NCBI GenBank assembly: GCA_964365025.1
Contig: CAYIOJ010000008.1
Coordinates: forward strand, 1 to 28,829
Length of the DNA: 28,829 nt
Origin: UBA10003 sp964365025
GTDB taxonomy: Bacteria > Patescibacteriota > Patescibacteriia > Magasanikbacterales > UBA10003
Direction of reading: 5' to 3'
This document shows positions 15,057-23,034 of the stretch, in pieces. Position 1 is the stretch's first letter; each line of letters begins with the position of its first letter. The position numbers and the translations under genes are program-made. A model generated the notes under the pieces. That model did not search any database, was not told where the DNA came from, and was given only the letters and a program-made list of their open reading frames with translations.

Positions 15057-15072
15057 GGCTTTCCTCCTTGTT

Positions 15073-15086
15073 GCGCATTATTGCGC
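15073..15086 (-). promoter_or_regulatory. Small hairpin next to the ribosome-binding site
   Basis: GCGCA (15073-15077) and TGCGC (15082-15086) pair across a 4-nt loop, 6 bp upstream of the AAGGAGG of the small membrane gene. It could shield or expose the ribosome-binding site. Confidence 0.45.
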
Positions 15087-15154
15087 GTTTTTGAAGCCAC
15101 CAGACAAATAAACATCAGAATATTTAGTTGTCCAGGAGCATCAATAACAAAATA

Positions 15155-15183
15155 ATCATAGCAAATTTAAGCAAATTTGTCAA
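15155..15183 (-). promoter_or_regulatory. Promoter of the small membrane protein gene
   Basis: On the minus strand: a perfect TTGACA (15183-15178), a 17-bp spacer and TATGAT (15160-15155). The spacer carries a direct repeat AAATTTGC-TT-AAATTTGC, which might be an operator. The leader to the ATG would be about 90 nt. Confidence 0.8.
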
Positions 15184-15206
15184 TAGTCATGGCGTAATAG
15201 CTAGAA

Positions 15207-17183
15207 TCAACGATTTTTAGCCCACCAGCCCAAAATCTCGCGCGCTACAGGCACGGCCGCATGACTCCCATCCCCGCCTTCTTCAATCAAAATCGTCAAA
15301 ACAATTTGCGGATTTTCATAAGGCGCAAAGCCGGTGAACCAGGCGTGCGGCGAATATTTGGAAGACCATTGCGCTGTGCCGGTTTTTCCCGCCACAGCCA
15401 CGGGCACAGTATTGAGCGACTGCGCGCTGCCAGAGGTAACGGTGGCGCGCATGCCTTCGCGCACGATTTTTAAAATGGAATCGGGCAGGACTGTTTTTTC
15501 AACGATACGCGGCGTCACGGCAATCTGTTCTTTTGTTTCGGAATTTTCCATAATTTTAACGACATGCGGCTGATAAGATGTCCCGCCATTCGCGATAATG
15601 GCCGTGTAATTTGCCACTTGCATTGGAGTTACCAATAAATCACCCTGACCGATAGAAAGGTTGTAGGTATCGCCAATGTACCATCTTTCTTTTTTAATAT
15701 CCTCTTTCCATTCGCGCGAAGGTATGAAGCCGGCTGTTTCGCCGGGCAAGTCCACGCCAAGAGTATTTGCCAAGCCGAATTTTTTTAGATATTCGGTAAT
15801 TTTTTCCAGACCCAAACCGCTGAATTTTTCATATCCTCCACCAATTATATAGAAAAAAGTATTGACTGATTCGGCCAAAGCCTTGACCACGTTCGTGGCT
15901 CCGTGCCCGCCGGCTTTCCAGTCGGGAAAAAACCATTTGTTGATTTGCAAACCGCCGGAACTTAAAAATGTTGTCTGGCGATTAATAATGCCTTCGCTTA
16001 GAGCGGCCGCGGCCATAATCGGCTTAATGACCGAGCCAGAGGGAAAACTGCCGGCCCAGGCGCGACTGAACAGCGGGGCATTGGGATCCACCAACAATTT
16101 TTGGTAATCCTCAAAACTAATTCCGCGGCTAAAAAGGTTGTTATTGTAAGTCGGTAAATTGACCAAAGCCAAAATTTCGCCATTTTGTGGATCAAGCGCC
16201 ACTGCCGAGGCTTTTTTCTTGCCAGTCGCGCGCAATTGAGCAGTTAATGACTCTTCCAATTTTTTTTGCAAATTTAAATCAATGGAGAGAATAAGATTTT
16301 GACCAGCGCGCGGCGGATCCACATTAACGGTATTTTTTTCTCTACCCAAAGCGTCTACTTCAATTTCCTTTTTGCCGTATTCGCCCCTTAAATTTTTTTC
16401 ATAAAATTTTTCCAAGCCGGTTTTGCCGATAAAATCAGTGGGCAGGTATTGCGGGTTCAGCGTCAAATCATCTTTGTTAACTTTGCCCATATAACCCAAA
16501 AGATGCGCCAAAGAAGCGGTAATGTCAGCCGAACCTTTGACGGGCTCGGTAAAAAGATATTCCCGCCGGCTGCTGTTTTCCACATTTATGCCCGGAAGTT
16601 CGGCCGAAGAAACACTCAACAACACGGCTGTCTGATAATCCAGATTATCGCGAATGGCCACCGACCGATAACTGAAATTTTTAAACTCTTCAATTGTTTT
16701 TTTTATCTCTTCCTCCGGCACTTGAGCCAGAGTGGAAATTTTTTTGATAACTTCTTCGCGCTTAATTTCATCTTTGGGCAAATCCTGAAACAGTAGATTC
16801 AGAGTAAAATCAGGAATGTTCGCGACCAAAGGCGTGAGGTTGCGGTCATAAATAATGCCGCGGTCAGCCGGAATCGGCCTAACGCGCAAACGGTTATTTT
16901 CCGCCAACTGGCGATATTTTTCCCCCTTAATTATATTTAAATAAACCAAACGTCCCATTACGATAAAAATCAGCAAAAAAACAAAAGCGCCAATAAAAAA
17001 AAGCCGTTTCTTGGAAATGGCCAGCCCCAAAAAATATTTTAGCGGCTCGGGCGCGCCCTTGGTTTCGCCCAAAAAAATACCTTCCACCCAACGCGCTTTA
17101 ATAACACCGCTGACGTCGGAATCAGAAAGCTCATTCGTTTTTATGACAAAAGGATCGCGACGGCGGAGAAAATTTTTAAACAT
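15207..17183 (-). CDS. mrdA: Penicillin-binding protein 2 (elongation transpeptidase)
   Basis: Class B PBP of the elongasome; it cross-links peptidoglycan of the side wall together with RodA. One membrane helix sits at about 55-75 (KRLFFIGAFVFLLIFIVMG), followed by the PBP dimerisation domain (RLRVRPIPADRGIIYDRN). The transpeptidase domain has all three motifs: S384-V-I-K387 (FPSGSVIKP), SVN (LAESVNTFFY) and KTG (VAGKTGTAQW). PAGE-like ADLPGETAGFIPS is also as in PBP2. Length is 658 aa. It is the last gene of the operon mreB-mreC-mreD-mrdA; rodA is not in the window. Its start lies 5 bp from a foldback insertion that separates it from mreD, so its translation signals have been replaced by the element's end. 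Confidence 0.95.
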   Translation of the reverse strand: MFKNFLRRRDPFVIKTNELSDSDVSGVIKARWVEGIFLGETKGAPEPLKYFLGLAISKKRLFFIGAFVFLLIFIVMGRLVYLNIIKGEKYRQLAENNRLRVRPIPADRGIIYDRNLTPLVANIPDFTLNLLFQDLPKDEIKREEVIKKISTLAQVPEEEIKKTIEEFKNFSYRSVAIRDNLDYQTAVLLSVSSAELPGINVENSSRREYLFTEPVKGSADITASLAHLLGYMGKVNKDDLTLNPQYLPTDFIGKTGLEKFYEKNLRGEYGKKEIEVDALGREKNTVNVDPPRAGQNLILSIDLNLQKKLEESLTAQLRATGKKKASAVALDPQNGEILALVNLPTYNNNLFSRGISFEDYQKLLVDPNAPLFSRAWAGSFPSGSVIKPIMAAAALSEGIINRQTTFLSSGGLQINKWFFPDWKAGGHGATNVVKALAESVNTFFYIIGGGYEKFSGLGLEKITEYLKKFGLANTLGVDLPGETAGFIPSREWKEDIKKERWYIGDTYNLSIGQGDLLVTPMQVANYTAIIANGGTSYQPHVVKIMENSETKEQIAVTPRIVEKTVLPDSILKIVREGMRATVTSGSAQSLNTVPVAVAGKTGTAQWSSKYSPHAWFTGFAPYENPQIVLTILIEEGGDGSHAAVPVAREILGWWAKNR

Positions 17184-17186
17184 ATT
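17182..17186. repeat. Target site duplication, left copy (ATATT)
   Basis: ATATT directly flanks the outer base of the left terminal repeat of the foldback element; an identical ATATT at 17349-17353 flanks the right end. Confidence 0.7.
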
Positions 17187-17348
17187 GGGTCTGTCGCCAA
17201 ATGCGCCTTCGCAACGAAAATCCAGAATTTCGCGACAAAATCGCTGAATAAATTTTGAGGTTTAATTGCAAATTAAGCTGAAAAATTTTGAAGCGATTTT
17301 GGCCGAAATTATGGATTTGCAGTAGAAGTGGCATTTGGCGACAGACCC
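17187..17348. mobile_element. 162-bp MITE-like foldback element between mreD and mrdA
   Basis: Non-coding insertion whose two halves are imperfect inverted copies along their whole length, so the strand folds into one ~75-80-bp hairpin. The outer 18 bp are identical (GGGTCTGTCGCCAAATGC at 17187-17204, its complement at 17331-17348). Inner matches include AAATCCA.AATTTCG and AAAATCGCT. The element is flanked by a perfect 5-bp direct repeat, ATATT. Removing the element and one ATATT copy leaves the mreD stop TAA directly adjoining the mrdA ATG, as expected in a tight operon, which supports a real insertion. There is no transposase. The GGGTCTG end and 5-bp duplication recall Tn3-family ends, but the resemblance is weak and the parent transposon is unknown. 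Confidence 0.85.
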
Positions 17349-17353
17349 ATATT
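17349..17353. repeat. Target site duplication, right copy (ATATT)
   Basis: Second ATATT copy next to the right end of the foldback element; it overlaps the mreD stop codon (17352-17354). Confidence 0.7.
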
Positions 17354-17783
17354 ATCTGACCAAGAAAATCGTTTTTAACCGGCGGCTGAAACGATTGGCA
17401 ATAACAAAAAATATGGATAATAAAATTGCATTGACTAACGATTCTTTCATGATAACCGCAAAGTATTCGCTTAAAGTGTAGGAAAAATTAGTATCGGCTT
17501 TGATCATTATTATTAAATTCAGAACCAAAAAAATTAAATGAAAAAGCAAGGTGCCGCAAAATCCGAGTACGAGCAAGGCCGGCAGTGAACGATTGGTAAA
17601 AAAATGTGAAAAAAGAAAATGGGTGCCAATGAGTCCTAAAATAAAGGAAACCATCAACAGACCAAAAGTAGACGCGGAAAATAATTCTAAAAAAAATCCG
17701 GCGAGCAAGGCCAGCCAAAAAACGAAAGTCGAGCGGGAGACAAAGAGAAAAAAAAGAAAAATAACCAAAAAAAACTGGACCAT
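17352..17783 (-). CDS. mreD: Rod-shape determining protein MreD
   Basis: Small integral membrane partner of MreC in the elongasome. The 143-aa product is almost entirely hydrophobic, with about five membrane helices (VQFFLVIFLFFLFV, FVFWLALLAGFFLELFS, and so on). The LELFSASTFGLLMVSFILGLIG segment fits the MreD pattern of a helix followed by 'G...l...l.g'. MreD is weakly conserved, so the call leans on its place directly between mreC and mrdA. It starts 1 bp after the mreC stop. The element now sitting between its stop and mrdA may uncouple the two genes. Confidence 0.85.
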   Translation of the reverse strand: MVQFFLVIFLFFLFVSRSTFVFWLALLAGFFLELFSASTFGLLMVSFILGLIGTHFLFSHFFTNRSLPALLVLGFCGTLLFHLIFLVLNLIIMIKADTNFSYTLSEYFAVIMKESLVNAILLSIFFVIANRFSRRLKTIFLVR

Positions 17784-17784
17784 A

Positions 17785-18576
17785 TTATTGTTGCTGAAGC
17801 ACGGTTACGATACTGGCTTTATTCAAGTCAATAAGCGGCCGCAAGTTGGCGCTTTGAAACGGCTCATAAAGCTCTTTTTGAATTGACTCAACTTTTCCAA
17901 TGATAAGTCCGCGCGGAATTCCTTTTTCCCCGCCGGAAGTGATAATGATATCGCCCACCTGCACGTTCTCGCTCTGCGGAATCATTTTCATTTTAATGTT
18001 TAAACCGTGCTCGCCCTCCACCAACCCTTGGGTTTTGTCTTGATTGGTGACAGAGGCGGCGATTTTGCTTTGATTGTCAATAATAAGACGGACAACGGCG
18101 TTATTTTTTTCCACGCGCGTTATTTTACCCAATAAAAAACCATCCTCCACGATGACCGGATCGCCAATGGCGAGGCCTCTTTCCTCGCCGCGATTGATAA
18201 TTACGGATTTTGAGGCGTTATCGGCGCCCCGGCCGATAATTTCCGCCACCACTTTTTTAGGCACAACTTTTGCAAAATCAGCTTCAGCGCGCAATGTTTT
18301 ATTTTCTTCGCGTAAAAGAACGAATTCTGTCTGGTCTAAATATAATTGTTTTAATTTAGCTTGGCACTGGTCGTTTTCAGAATAAATATTTTGCCGGCCA
18401 AAATAACCGGCAGATAAATTCTTTGTTTTAATTTCGATCTGATAAGCGGTTTTGACAATCGGCGCGCCAGCCCAGCGTAAAAAATTTTCCAACGCGCTCA
18501 AAAAGCCCATATAATGGGCCAACAGCAGGATGACAAAAACGACGGAGATATAAAAAAAGAGATGGCGCATATTCAT
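17785..18576 (-). CDS. mreC: Rod-shape determining protein MreC
   Basis: Bitopic scaffold that contacts PBP2 and MreB. A short cytoplasmic start precedes one membrane helix (HLFFYISVVFVILLLAHYMG). A coiled-coil region (EFVLLREENKTLRAEADF) then leads into the double beta-barrel domain (VVAEIIGRGADNASKSVIINRG, VIVEDGFLLGKITRVEKN, DIIITSGGEKGIPRGLIIGKV). All are MreC hallmarks. I place the start at ATG 18576 (MNMRHLFF; a second ATG lies at 18570). The frame is open upstream to 18705, but that stretch overlaps mreB and is not MreC-like. It lies 29 bp after the mreB stop. Confidence 0.93.
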   Translation of the reverse strand: MNMRHLFFYISVVFVILLLAHYMGFLSALENFLRWAGAPIVKTAYQIEIKTKNLSAGYFGRQNIYSENDQCQAKLKQLYLDQTEFVLLREENKTLRAEADFAKVVPKKVVAEIIGRGADNASKSVIINRGEERGLAIGDPVIVEDGFLLGKITRVEKNNAVVRLIIDNQSKIAASVTNQDKTQGLVEGEHGLNIKMKMIPQSENVQVGDIIITSGGEKGIPRGLIIGKVESIQKELYEPFQSANLRPLIDLNKASIVTVLQQQ

Positions 18577-18604
18577 AAATATTGCGTGCCGAGCCTGCTT
18601 AAAA

Positions 18605-19651
18605 TTATCGTAAAGACCCTGACGACGGCAGGCCCACAATTTCCAGCAAATCAGGACGTTCCAAAAGAATGCCGGTGCCGCGTACAACACAGGTAAGAGG
18701 GTCATCGGCGATTCTCACCGGAATTTCCGTGACCTCGGCAATGGCGCGGTCCAGCCCGGAGAGCAACGATCCGCCGCCAGAAAGCACAATACCTCGCTCG
18801 TGAATATCCGCCACTAATTCCGGCGGCGTAATTTCCAAAACAGATTTAATATTATCAATGAGTGAACGGACTGAACGAGTCAAAGCCGCGCGCACCTGTT
18901 CATCGTTTATAATAATTTCGCGTGGTAAACCGGTCACCAAGTCGCGGCCACGCAGATTGCACTCCATGGGTTCGGCCAAAGGCACGGCCGAACCGATTTT
19001 AATTTTTAATTCTTCGGCGTAGCGTTCACCCACCAGAAGATTAAAATGATCTTTGGCATACTGAACAATATTTTTATTTATCTCATCGCCGGCAATGTGG
19101 ATTGATTTCCATGTCACCGTCCCGCTCAACGAAATCACGGCAATATCCGCTGTGCCGCCGCCAATATCCACAATCATGGAAGCCACGGCCTCTTCAATAG
19201 GCAAGCGCGCGCCGATCGCCGCGGCCATAGGTTCCTCCACCAAATGCACTTTGCGAGCGCCGGCCGCCATAGCCGCGTCTTCCACGGCTTTGCGTTCCAC
19301 CTCGGTAATGTCTAAAGGCACCCCAACTATAATGCGCGGCCGCGTGGCCAGAGAAAAACTGTCTTGATGGACTTTTTCAATAAAATACTTCAACATTTTT
19401 TCCGTCACTTCAAAATCAGAAATCACGCCGTGCACGAGCGGCCGCGTGACGGAAATGTAGGGCGGGGTCTTGCCCATCATCATTTTAGCCTCTTTGCCCA
19501 CTGCCAAAATCTGCTCGGTACGCAAATTTATAGCCACCACCGACGGTTCATTGATGACAATACCCTGATCTTTGACATAAACCAAGGTGCTCGAAGTACC
19601 CAGGTCAATGCCAATGTGTTTTCCAAATTTGCTAAATAGCCGGCTAAGCAT
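18605..19651 (-). CDS. mreB: Rod-shape determining actin homologue MreB
   Basis: Bacterial actin that positions side-wall synthesis. The ATP-binding motifs are clear: phosphate 1 GIDLGTSSTLVYV, phosphate 2 MIVDIGGGTADIAVIS, and adenosine GIVLSGGGSLLSGLDR. Further MreB sequences are VGVPLDITEVERKAVEDAA and HLVEEPMAAAIGA. Length is 348 aa, typical. Its presence, with mreC, mreD and mrdA, suggests a cell able to grow as a rod or at least to direct lateral wall growth. The start overlaps the proS stop by 8 nt, so wall-shape genes share a transcript with a tRNA synthetase. Confidence 0.97.
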   Translation of the reverse strand: MLSRLFSKFGKHIGIDLGTSSTLVYVKDQGIVINEPSVVAINLRTEQILAVGKEAKMMMGKTPPYISVTRPLVHGVISDFEVTEKMLKYFIEKVHQDSFSLATRPRIIVGVPLDITEVERKAVEDAAMAAGARKVHLVEEPMAAAIGARLPIEEAVASMIVDIGGGTADIAVISLSGTVTWKSIHIAGDEINKNIVQYAKDHFNLLVGERYAEELKIKIGSAVPLAEPMECNLRGRDLVTGLPREIIINDEQVRAALTRSVRSLIDNIKSVLEITPPELVADIHERGIVLSGGGSLLSGLDRAIAEVTEIPVRIADDPLTCVVRGTGILLERPDLLEIVGLPSSGSLR

Positions 19652-20879
19652 AAAATTCCTTGAGAGGTTTTATTTTGCTTTTTTCCTCTCCCCTCCTCTT
19701 AAATTCCACTGATTCTTGGGCCAATGTTTTTTCACTGATTACTAGACGCGCGGGAATGCCGATTAAATCAGCATCGGCGAATTTGGCGCCGGGAGACAAA
19801 GCGCGGTTGTCAAATAATACCTCTTCCCCATTTTTTAAAAGATGATTGTAAAGTTTTTCTCCGGTTGCGGCCACTTCTTCACTTTCGCCTAAAGTGAGAA
19901 GATGAATTTTATATGGAGCGACATTTTCCGGCCAAATCAGGCCATTTTTGTCATTATGCACCTCGGCGATTGCTCCCATCACACGCGACGGTCCGATGCC
20001 ATAACACCCCATAATCACTTCTTTTTTCTTGCCTTGCGCGTCAGTAAATTGTAATTTCATCGGCGCGGAGTATTTGGCATAGAGTTTGAAGATGTTGCCA
20101 ACCTCAATAGCCTTACCCTCGGTTATTTTTTCGCCGCAGATCGGACATTTAGCGCCGGCTTTAACTTGCGCGATCTCTTTATTTTGCGCAAAATCTTTGT
20201 TAGGGCAATAAAAAATTGTATCTTCGCCAAAAGGCGTGAGTACCTGAAATTCATGAGAAAATTCTTTGCTGAATGATCCGCCCGAGGCCTCCACTATAAG
20301 CGCGTCTAACCCGCACCGTTTAAAAACATTTAAATATGCTATTTTAGATTTTTCATAAAAATTTAGCAAGTCCTTTTCAGTGGCGTGAAAACTGTATAAG
20401 TCTTTCATGCTGAATTCTCGGCCGCGCAGAAGGCCGGATTTGGCGCGCGGCTCATCGCGGAATTTATCCTGAATTTGATAAAGCGCGAAAGGCAAATCTT
20501 TGTAAGATGAAACGCGTTTGCGGGCAATGTCCACAATCACCTCTTCGTGTGTCCAGCCCAAGCCGTATTCTTTGTCTTCGCGGCCTTTGAATTGAAACAT
20601 CACCGCCCTGCCCGGATCAGTCCAGCGGCCGGTTTCTTCCCATAATGCTTTGGGTTGAAGCGCCGGCATAAATAATTCCTGTCCGTCAATGGCGTTCATT
20701 TCTTCGCGAATAATATTTTTGATTTTATTCAAAACGCGGTAGCCCAAGGGGAGATACGAATATGCTCCAGCCATTAATTTGTCAATAAATCCGCCGCGGA
20801 TTAAAAGTTCCGCGTTGCGGCTGACTTCGTCTTTGGGTATTGTTTTAAGCGTTTTGCCGAAAAGTTTAGATTGTAACAT
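19644..20879 (-). CDS. proS: Prolyl-tRNA synthetase, short form without the editing insertion
   Basis: Class II synthetase that charges tRNA-Pro. Motif 1 (YSYLPLGYRVLNKIKNIIREEM), motif 2 (FRDEPRAKSGLLRGREFSMKDLYSF) and motif 3 (GCYGIGPSRVMGAIAEV) are all present, and the C-terminal anticodon domain follows (APYKIHLLTLG). Length is 411 aa against ~570 for the usual bacterial type: the ~180-residue INS editing domain between motifs 2 and 3 is missing. In its place is a short stretch with FYCPNK and CPICGEK, a possible zinc site. It cannot clear mischarged Ala-tRNA-Pro by the INS route. It lies 2 bp after the upstream membrane-protein gene and overlaps mreB. Confidence 0.95.
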   Translation of the reverse strand: MLQSKLFGKTLKTIPKDEVSRNAELLIRGGFIDKLMAGAYSYLPLGYRVLNKIKNIIREEMNAIDGQELFMPALQPKALWEETGRWTDPGRAVMFQFKGREDKEYGLGWTHEEVIVDIARKRVSSYKDLPFALYQIQDKFRDEPRAKSGLLRGREFSMKDLYSFHATEKDLLNFYEKSKIAYLNVFKRCGLDALIVEASGGSFSKEFSHEFQVLTPFGEDTIFYCPNKDFAQNKEIAQVKAGAKCPICGEKITEGKAIEVGNIFKLYAKYSAPMKLQFTDAQGKKKEVIMGCYGIGPSRVMGAIAEVHNDKNGLIWPENVAPYKIHLLTLGESEEVAATGEKLYNHLLKNGEEVLFDNRALSPGAKFADADLIGIPARLVISEKTLAQESVEFKRRGEEKSKIKPLKEFYA

Positions 20880-20881
20880 AT

Positions 20882-21265
20882 TTAAGTTTCTTTCGGCGAG
20901 CTAATAAAAAAGAATTCTAAAAATGCGAAAGCAAAAATTAAAAGAAACGTGTTCCAAAGATGCAATAAGCGCTGGCTTTGTAAAAACATGGCAATGATTA
21001 AAAGCGCGCCAAAAAGCATTCCGTGGCGGAAAGTTTTTTTCACTTGATGAAAATGAGGGTCGTTTTGTTTGAAAAGCCACACGCGCAGACCAAAACCAAT
21101 GACAGTAAAAGTCCCGGCCAAAGCCAGAAACAAGCTGATGTAAAAAGCCAAAAAACTCCAAACGCTGGCTTCGTAAGGATTAATGTTGAAGAGCACTAAA
21201 AACCAAGCCACCCAGCACAAAAAAGTGGCCACGGTCATAATTATCAGGTAGCGGGAAAGGGTCAT
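20882..21265 (-). CDS. Unknown four-helix membrane protein leading the proS-mre operon
   Basis: No characterised family recognised. The 127 residues hold four hydrophobic helices: IIMTVATFLCWVAWFLVLFNI, SFLAFYISLFLALAGTFTVIGFGLRVWLF, a third around GMLFGALLIIAMFLQ, and LWNTFLLIFAFAFLEFFFI. A polar HFHQVKKTFRHG segment lies between helices 2 and 3. The gene has a promoter ending about 12 bp before its ATG, so its mRNA is close to leaderless, and its stop is 2 bp from the proS start. Being first in an operon with proS and the mre genes suggests a conserved housekeeping membrane role, but the role itself is unknown. Confidence 0.8.
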   Translation of the reverse strand: MTLSRYLIIMTVATFLCWVAWFLVLFNINPYEASVWSFLAFYISLFLALAGTFTVIGFGLRVWLFKQNDPHFHQVKKTFRHGMLFGALLIIAMFLQSQRLLHLWNTFLLIFAFAFLEFFFISSPKET

Positions 21266-21277
21266 ATGAATAGTAGT

Positions 21278-21306
21278 ATTCTATCAAAATGTCTAGCGTA
21301 AAGCAA
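21278..21306 (-). promoter_or_regulatory. Promoter of the proS-mreBCD-mrdA operon
   Basis: On the minus strand: TTGCTT (21306-21301), a 17-bp spacer and TAGAAT (21283-21278). A start about 7 bp downstream leaves only ~6 nt before ATG 21265, so the mRNA would be nearly leaderless. The -35 hexamer is the same as that proposed for uvrD. Confidence 0.65.
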
Positions 21307-21311
21307 GAGAT

Positions 21312-21340
21312 AAAAAAACCTCGCCTTTGGAGCGGCGAGG
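21312..21340 (-). terminator. Terminator of the Cys-rich lipoprotein gene
   Basis: On the minus strand, CCTCGCC/GGCGAGG (21340-21334 with 21325-21319, 8-nt loop) is followed by T7. It is 35 bp after the gene's stop and ends just before the operon promoter at 21306. Confidence 0.9.
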
Positions 21341-21374
21341 TGGGTTGGGTTGGTTGATTTGCCCTCTTGAATTT

Positions 21375-22973
21375 CTATGGGACAGGACAGAACGGCGTGT
21401 CCTCGGGGCAAGATGGATCAAAGACAGCTAGGACAGTTTCTCCCCCAATCATCGGCTGCTTCCACACTTCCCCCCACTGAAGAAAAAATGGCGGTGTAGT
21501 TGGGATAGCGTCCGATGCGGACGGACCAGGATAGTAAATCCTAAAAGCGGCAAACGGTAAATCCATGTCACCGACTAGGGACACCGCGCTGATCTCAACT
21601 GTTGTTGCATATCCAACTTTTACTTTGCCCCAGAAGTAATTCTTGGTAGAACACCCTAGGTTCGCAAAAAACCCGTTAGATGCGCCGTTTTCCAGATCAT
21701 ATGACACCTGGCACGATGCAGTATCATCGTCGTTTGAAGGGCAAAATGCCCACATCGAGGAATATGCTGATGTGATGATCTTTATGTAGCCGACGGTATC
21801 ATATTCACATCCGCCGCTATCAAAGCAATCCGGCGCCCCATCCTTGTCGTCGTCTTCCCCATTCAAGCACATTGCTCCGTACTCGTCTTTTGGGATGCAG
21901 ACCATATTTTCCCAGCATTTCTCCACCCCCAAACATTTGTTAGGGCACTCCTCGCCGCAACCGTTTGATCCGCACTCCTTGTTGTCGCACTGCGGCTTAC
22001 AGCACCAGCCGTCCGGCATGCAAAAGGAGTCGTCGCCGCACTCGCCGCAGACACCTCCGCAACCGTCGGGCCCGCACTCTTTATCCGCGCACGAATCAGG
22101 CATACAAACGCACTGCCCGTTGATGTCGCAGATAAAGTTCTCCAGACACTTGCCGCAGACGCCGCCGCAATTATCCGGCCCGCACACTTTGCCATCGCAT
22201 TGCGGTTTGCAGGCGACGCATTCGCCATTCACGCAGGTTTCGTCTTCCGGACACTTCCAACATTCACCACCGCAGCCATCGTCGCCGCAGTGTTTGTCAG
22301 AGCAGTCCGGTAGGCAGAAACAGGTTTGTTCTGCAGTGCAGATGTCATTGGGAAAGGAGCATTGCCCACACTCGCCACCGCAACCGTCAGGACCGCATTC
22401 CTTGCCCTCGCAAGTTGTAGTGCAACAAGTGTTGTCGTCCAGGCAAACATGGTTTTCCGCGCACGCTCCACACTCGCCGCCGCAACCATCATCGCCGCAG
22501 GACTTGCCGGCGCAGTTTGGCTCGCAGACGCACAACCCGTTGACGCAAATGTTTTGTTGACCTGCGCACCCGCCGCCGCAGATTGTGCCGCAACCGTCGT
22601 CGCCGCACTCTCTGTCTTCGCACGAATTAATGGGCGTGCAGCAGGCGCCGTTGAGGCAGACGTCTCCCTCCGCGCAGGCGCTATCGTAGGCGCACTTCTT
22701 GACACACAACGGGCCGTCCATTTCCCAGGCGCACGACCCGCCGGTTTGACACGGGCCGGGAAAATGGCAATCCGCATCTGCCTTGCACTGGATAGAGATA
22801 TTGCCAAAGGAGCAACCCTCGGGGGAGTTGTCGTCCACGGCCAGGTCGTCGCCAACCTGCTCATCTCCAACCGCGCCTTCTGCCGTGTCAGTGGGTCTTT
22901 CCATTGCGATGTCAGCACCGCAACCCAAGCACAGAAGAACCATCATGAACGCCATGATAATGTTCGACTTCAT
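21375..22973 (-). CDS. Large Cys-rich repeat lipoprotein (deltaproteobacterial style)
   Basis: Secreted, probably lipid-anchored surface protein of unknown function, 532 aa from ATG 22973 (AAGGAG 7-8 bp upstream; a longer frame to 23042 lacks a site). Residues 1-17 are a signal peptide ending in LLCLGC, with C18 as likely lipidation site. Next comes an acidic linker, then seven modules of about 40 residues with the core CxxKxCGxDGCGGxCGxC (for example CAGKSCGDDGCGGECGAC). Then CLNGEDDDKDGAPDCFDSGGC, a Ca-binding-like Asp motif familiar from myxobacterial and other deltaproteobacterial surface proteins, and a ~130-residue beta-type domain. Composition and codons are GC-rich compared with the neighbours, and the gene has its own promoter and terminator. 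Transfer from a deltaproteobacterium-like donor is likely. Function is not assigned; binding or adhesion is a guess. Confidence 0.85.
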   Translation of the reverse strand: MKSNIIMAFMMVLLCLGCGADIAMERPTDTAEGAVGDEQVGDDLAVDDNSPEGCSFGNISIQCKADADCHFPGPCQTGGSCAWEMDGPLCVKKCAYDSACAEGDVCLNGACCTPINSCEDRECGDDGCGTICGGGCAGQQNICVNGLCVCEPNCAGKSCGDDGCGGECGACAENHVCLDDNTCCTTTCEGKECGPDGCGGECGQCSFPNDICTAEQTCFCLPDCSDKHCGDDGCGGECWKCPEDETCVNGECVACKPQCDGKVCGPDNCGGVCGKCLENFICDINGQCVCMPDSCADKECGPDGCGGVCGECGDDSFCMPDGWCCKPQCDNKECGSNGCGEECPNKCLGVEKCWENMVCIPKDEYGAMCLNGEDDDKDGAPDCFDSGGCEYDTVGYIKIITSAYSSMWAFCPSNDDDTASCQVSYDLENGASNGFFANLGCSTKNYFWGKVKVGYATTVEISAVSLVGDMDLPFAAFRIYYPGPSASDAIPTTPPFFLQWGEVWKQPMIGGETVLAVFDPSCPEDTPFCPVP

Positions 22974-22992
22974 CTTCCCTTCTCCTTCTGTT

Positions 22993-23013
22993 GACAGCGC
23001 TTTTACTGCTGTC
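22993..23013 (-). promoter_or_regulatory. Hairpin just upstream of the lipoprotein ribosome-binding site
   Basis: GACAGC (22993-22998) and GCTGTC (23008-23013) pair across a 9-nt loop, ending a few bases from the AAGGAG site. Confidence 0.5.
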
Positions 23014-23034
23014 GTTTGTTGATTCATCTTAAGA

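Noticed and set aside
18577..18705. N-terminal extension of mreC
   Set aside because: It overlaps the mreB coding end and has no MreC features; the membrane helix starts right after ATG 18576.
21900..22700. Possible CRISPR-like or tandem DNA repeat
   Set aside because: The periodicity (~120 bp) comes from repeated protein modules and the DNA copies are diverged; no constant repeat with unique spacers.
21844..22994. Long plus-strand frames opposite the Cys-rich gene
   Set aside because: They mirror the repeated modules (periodic His/Ser/Pro text) and lack start signals; the minus-strand frame has signal peptide, repeats and control sites.
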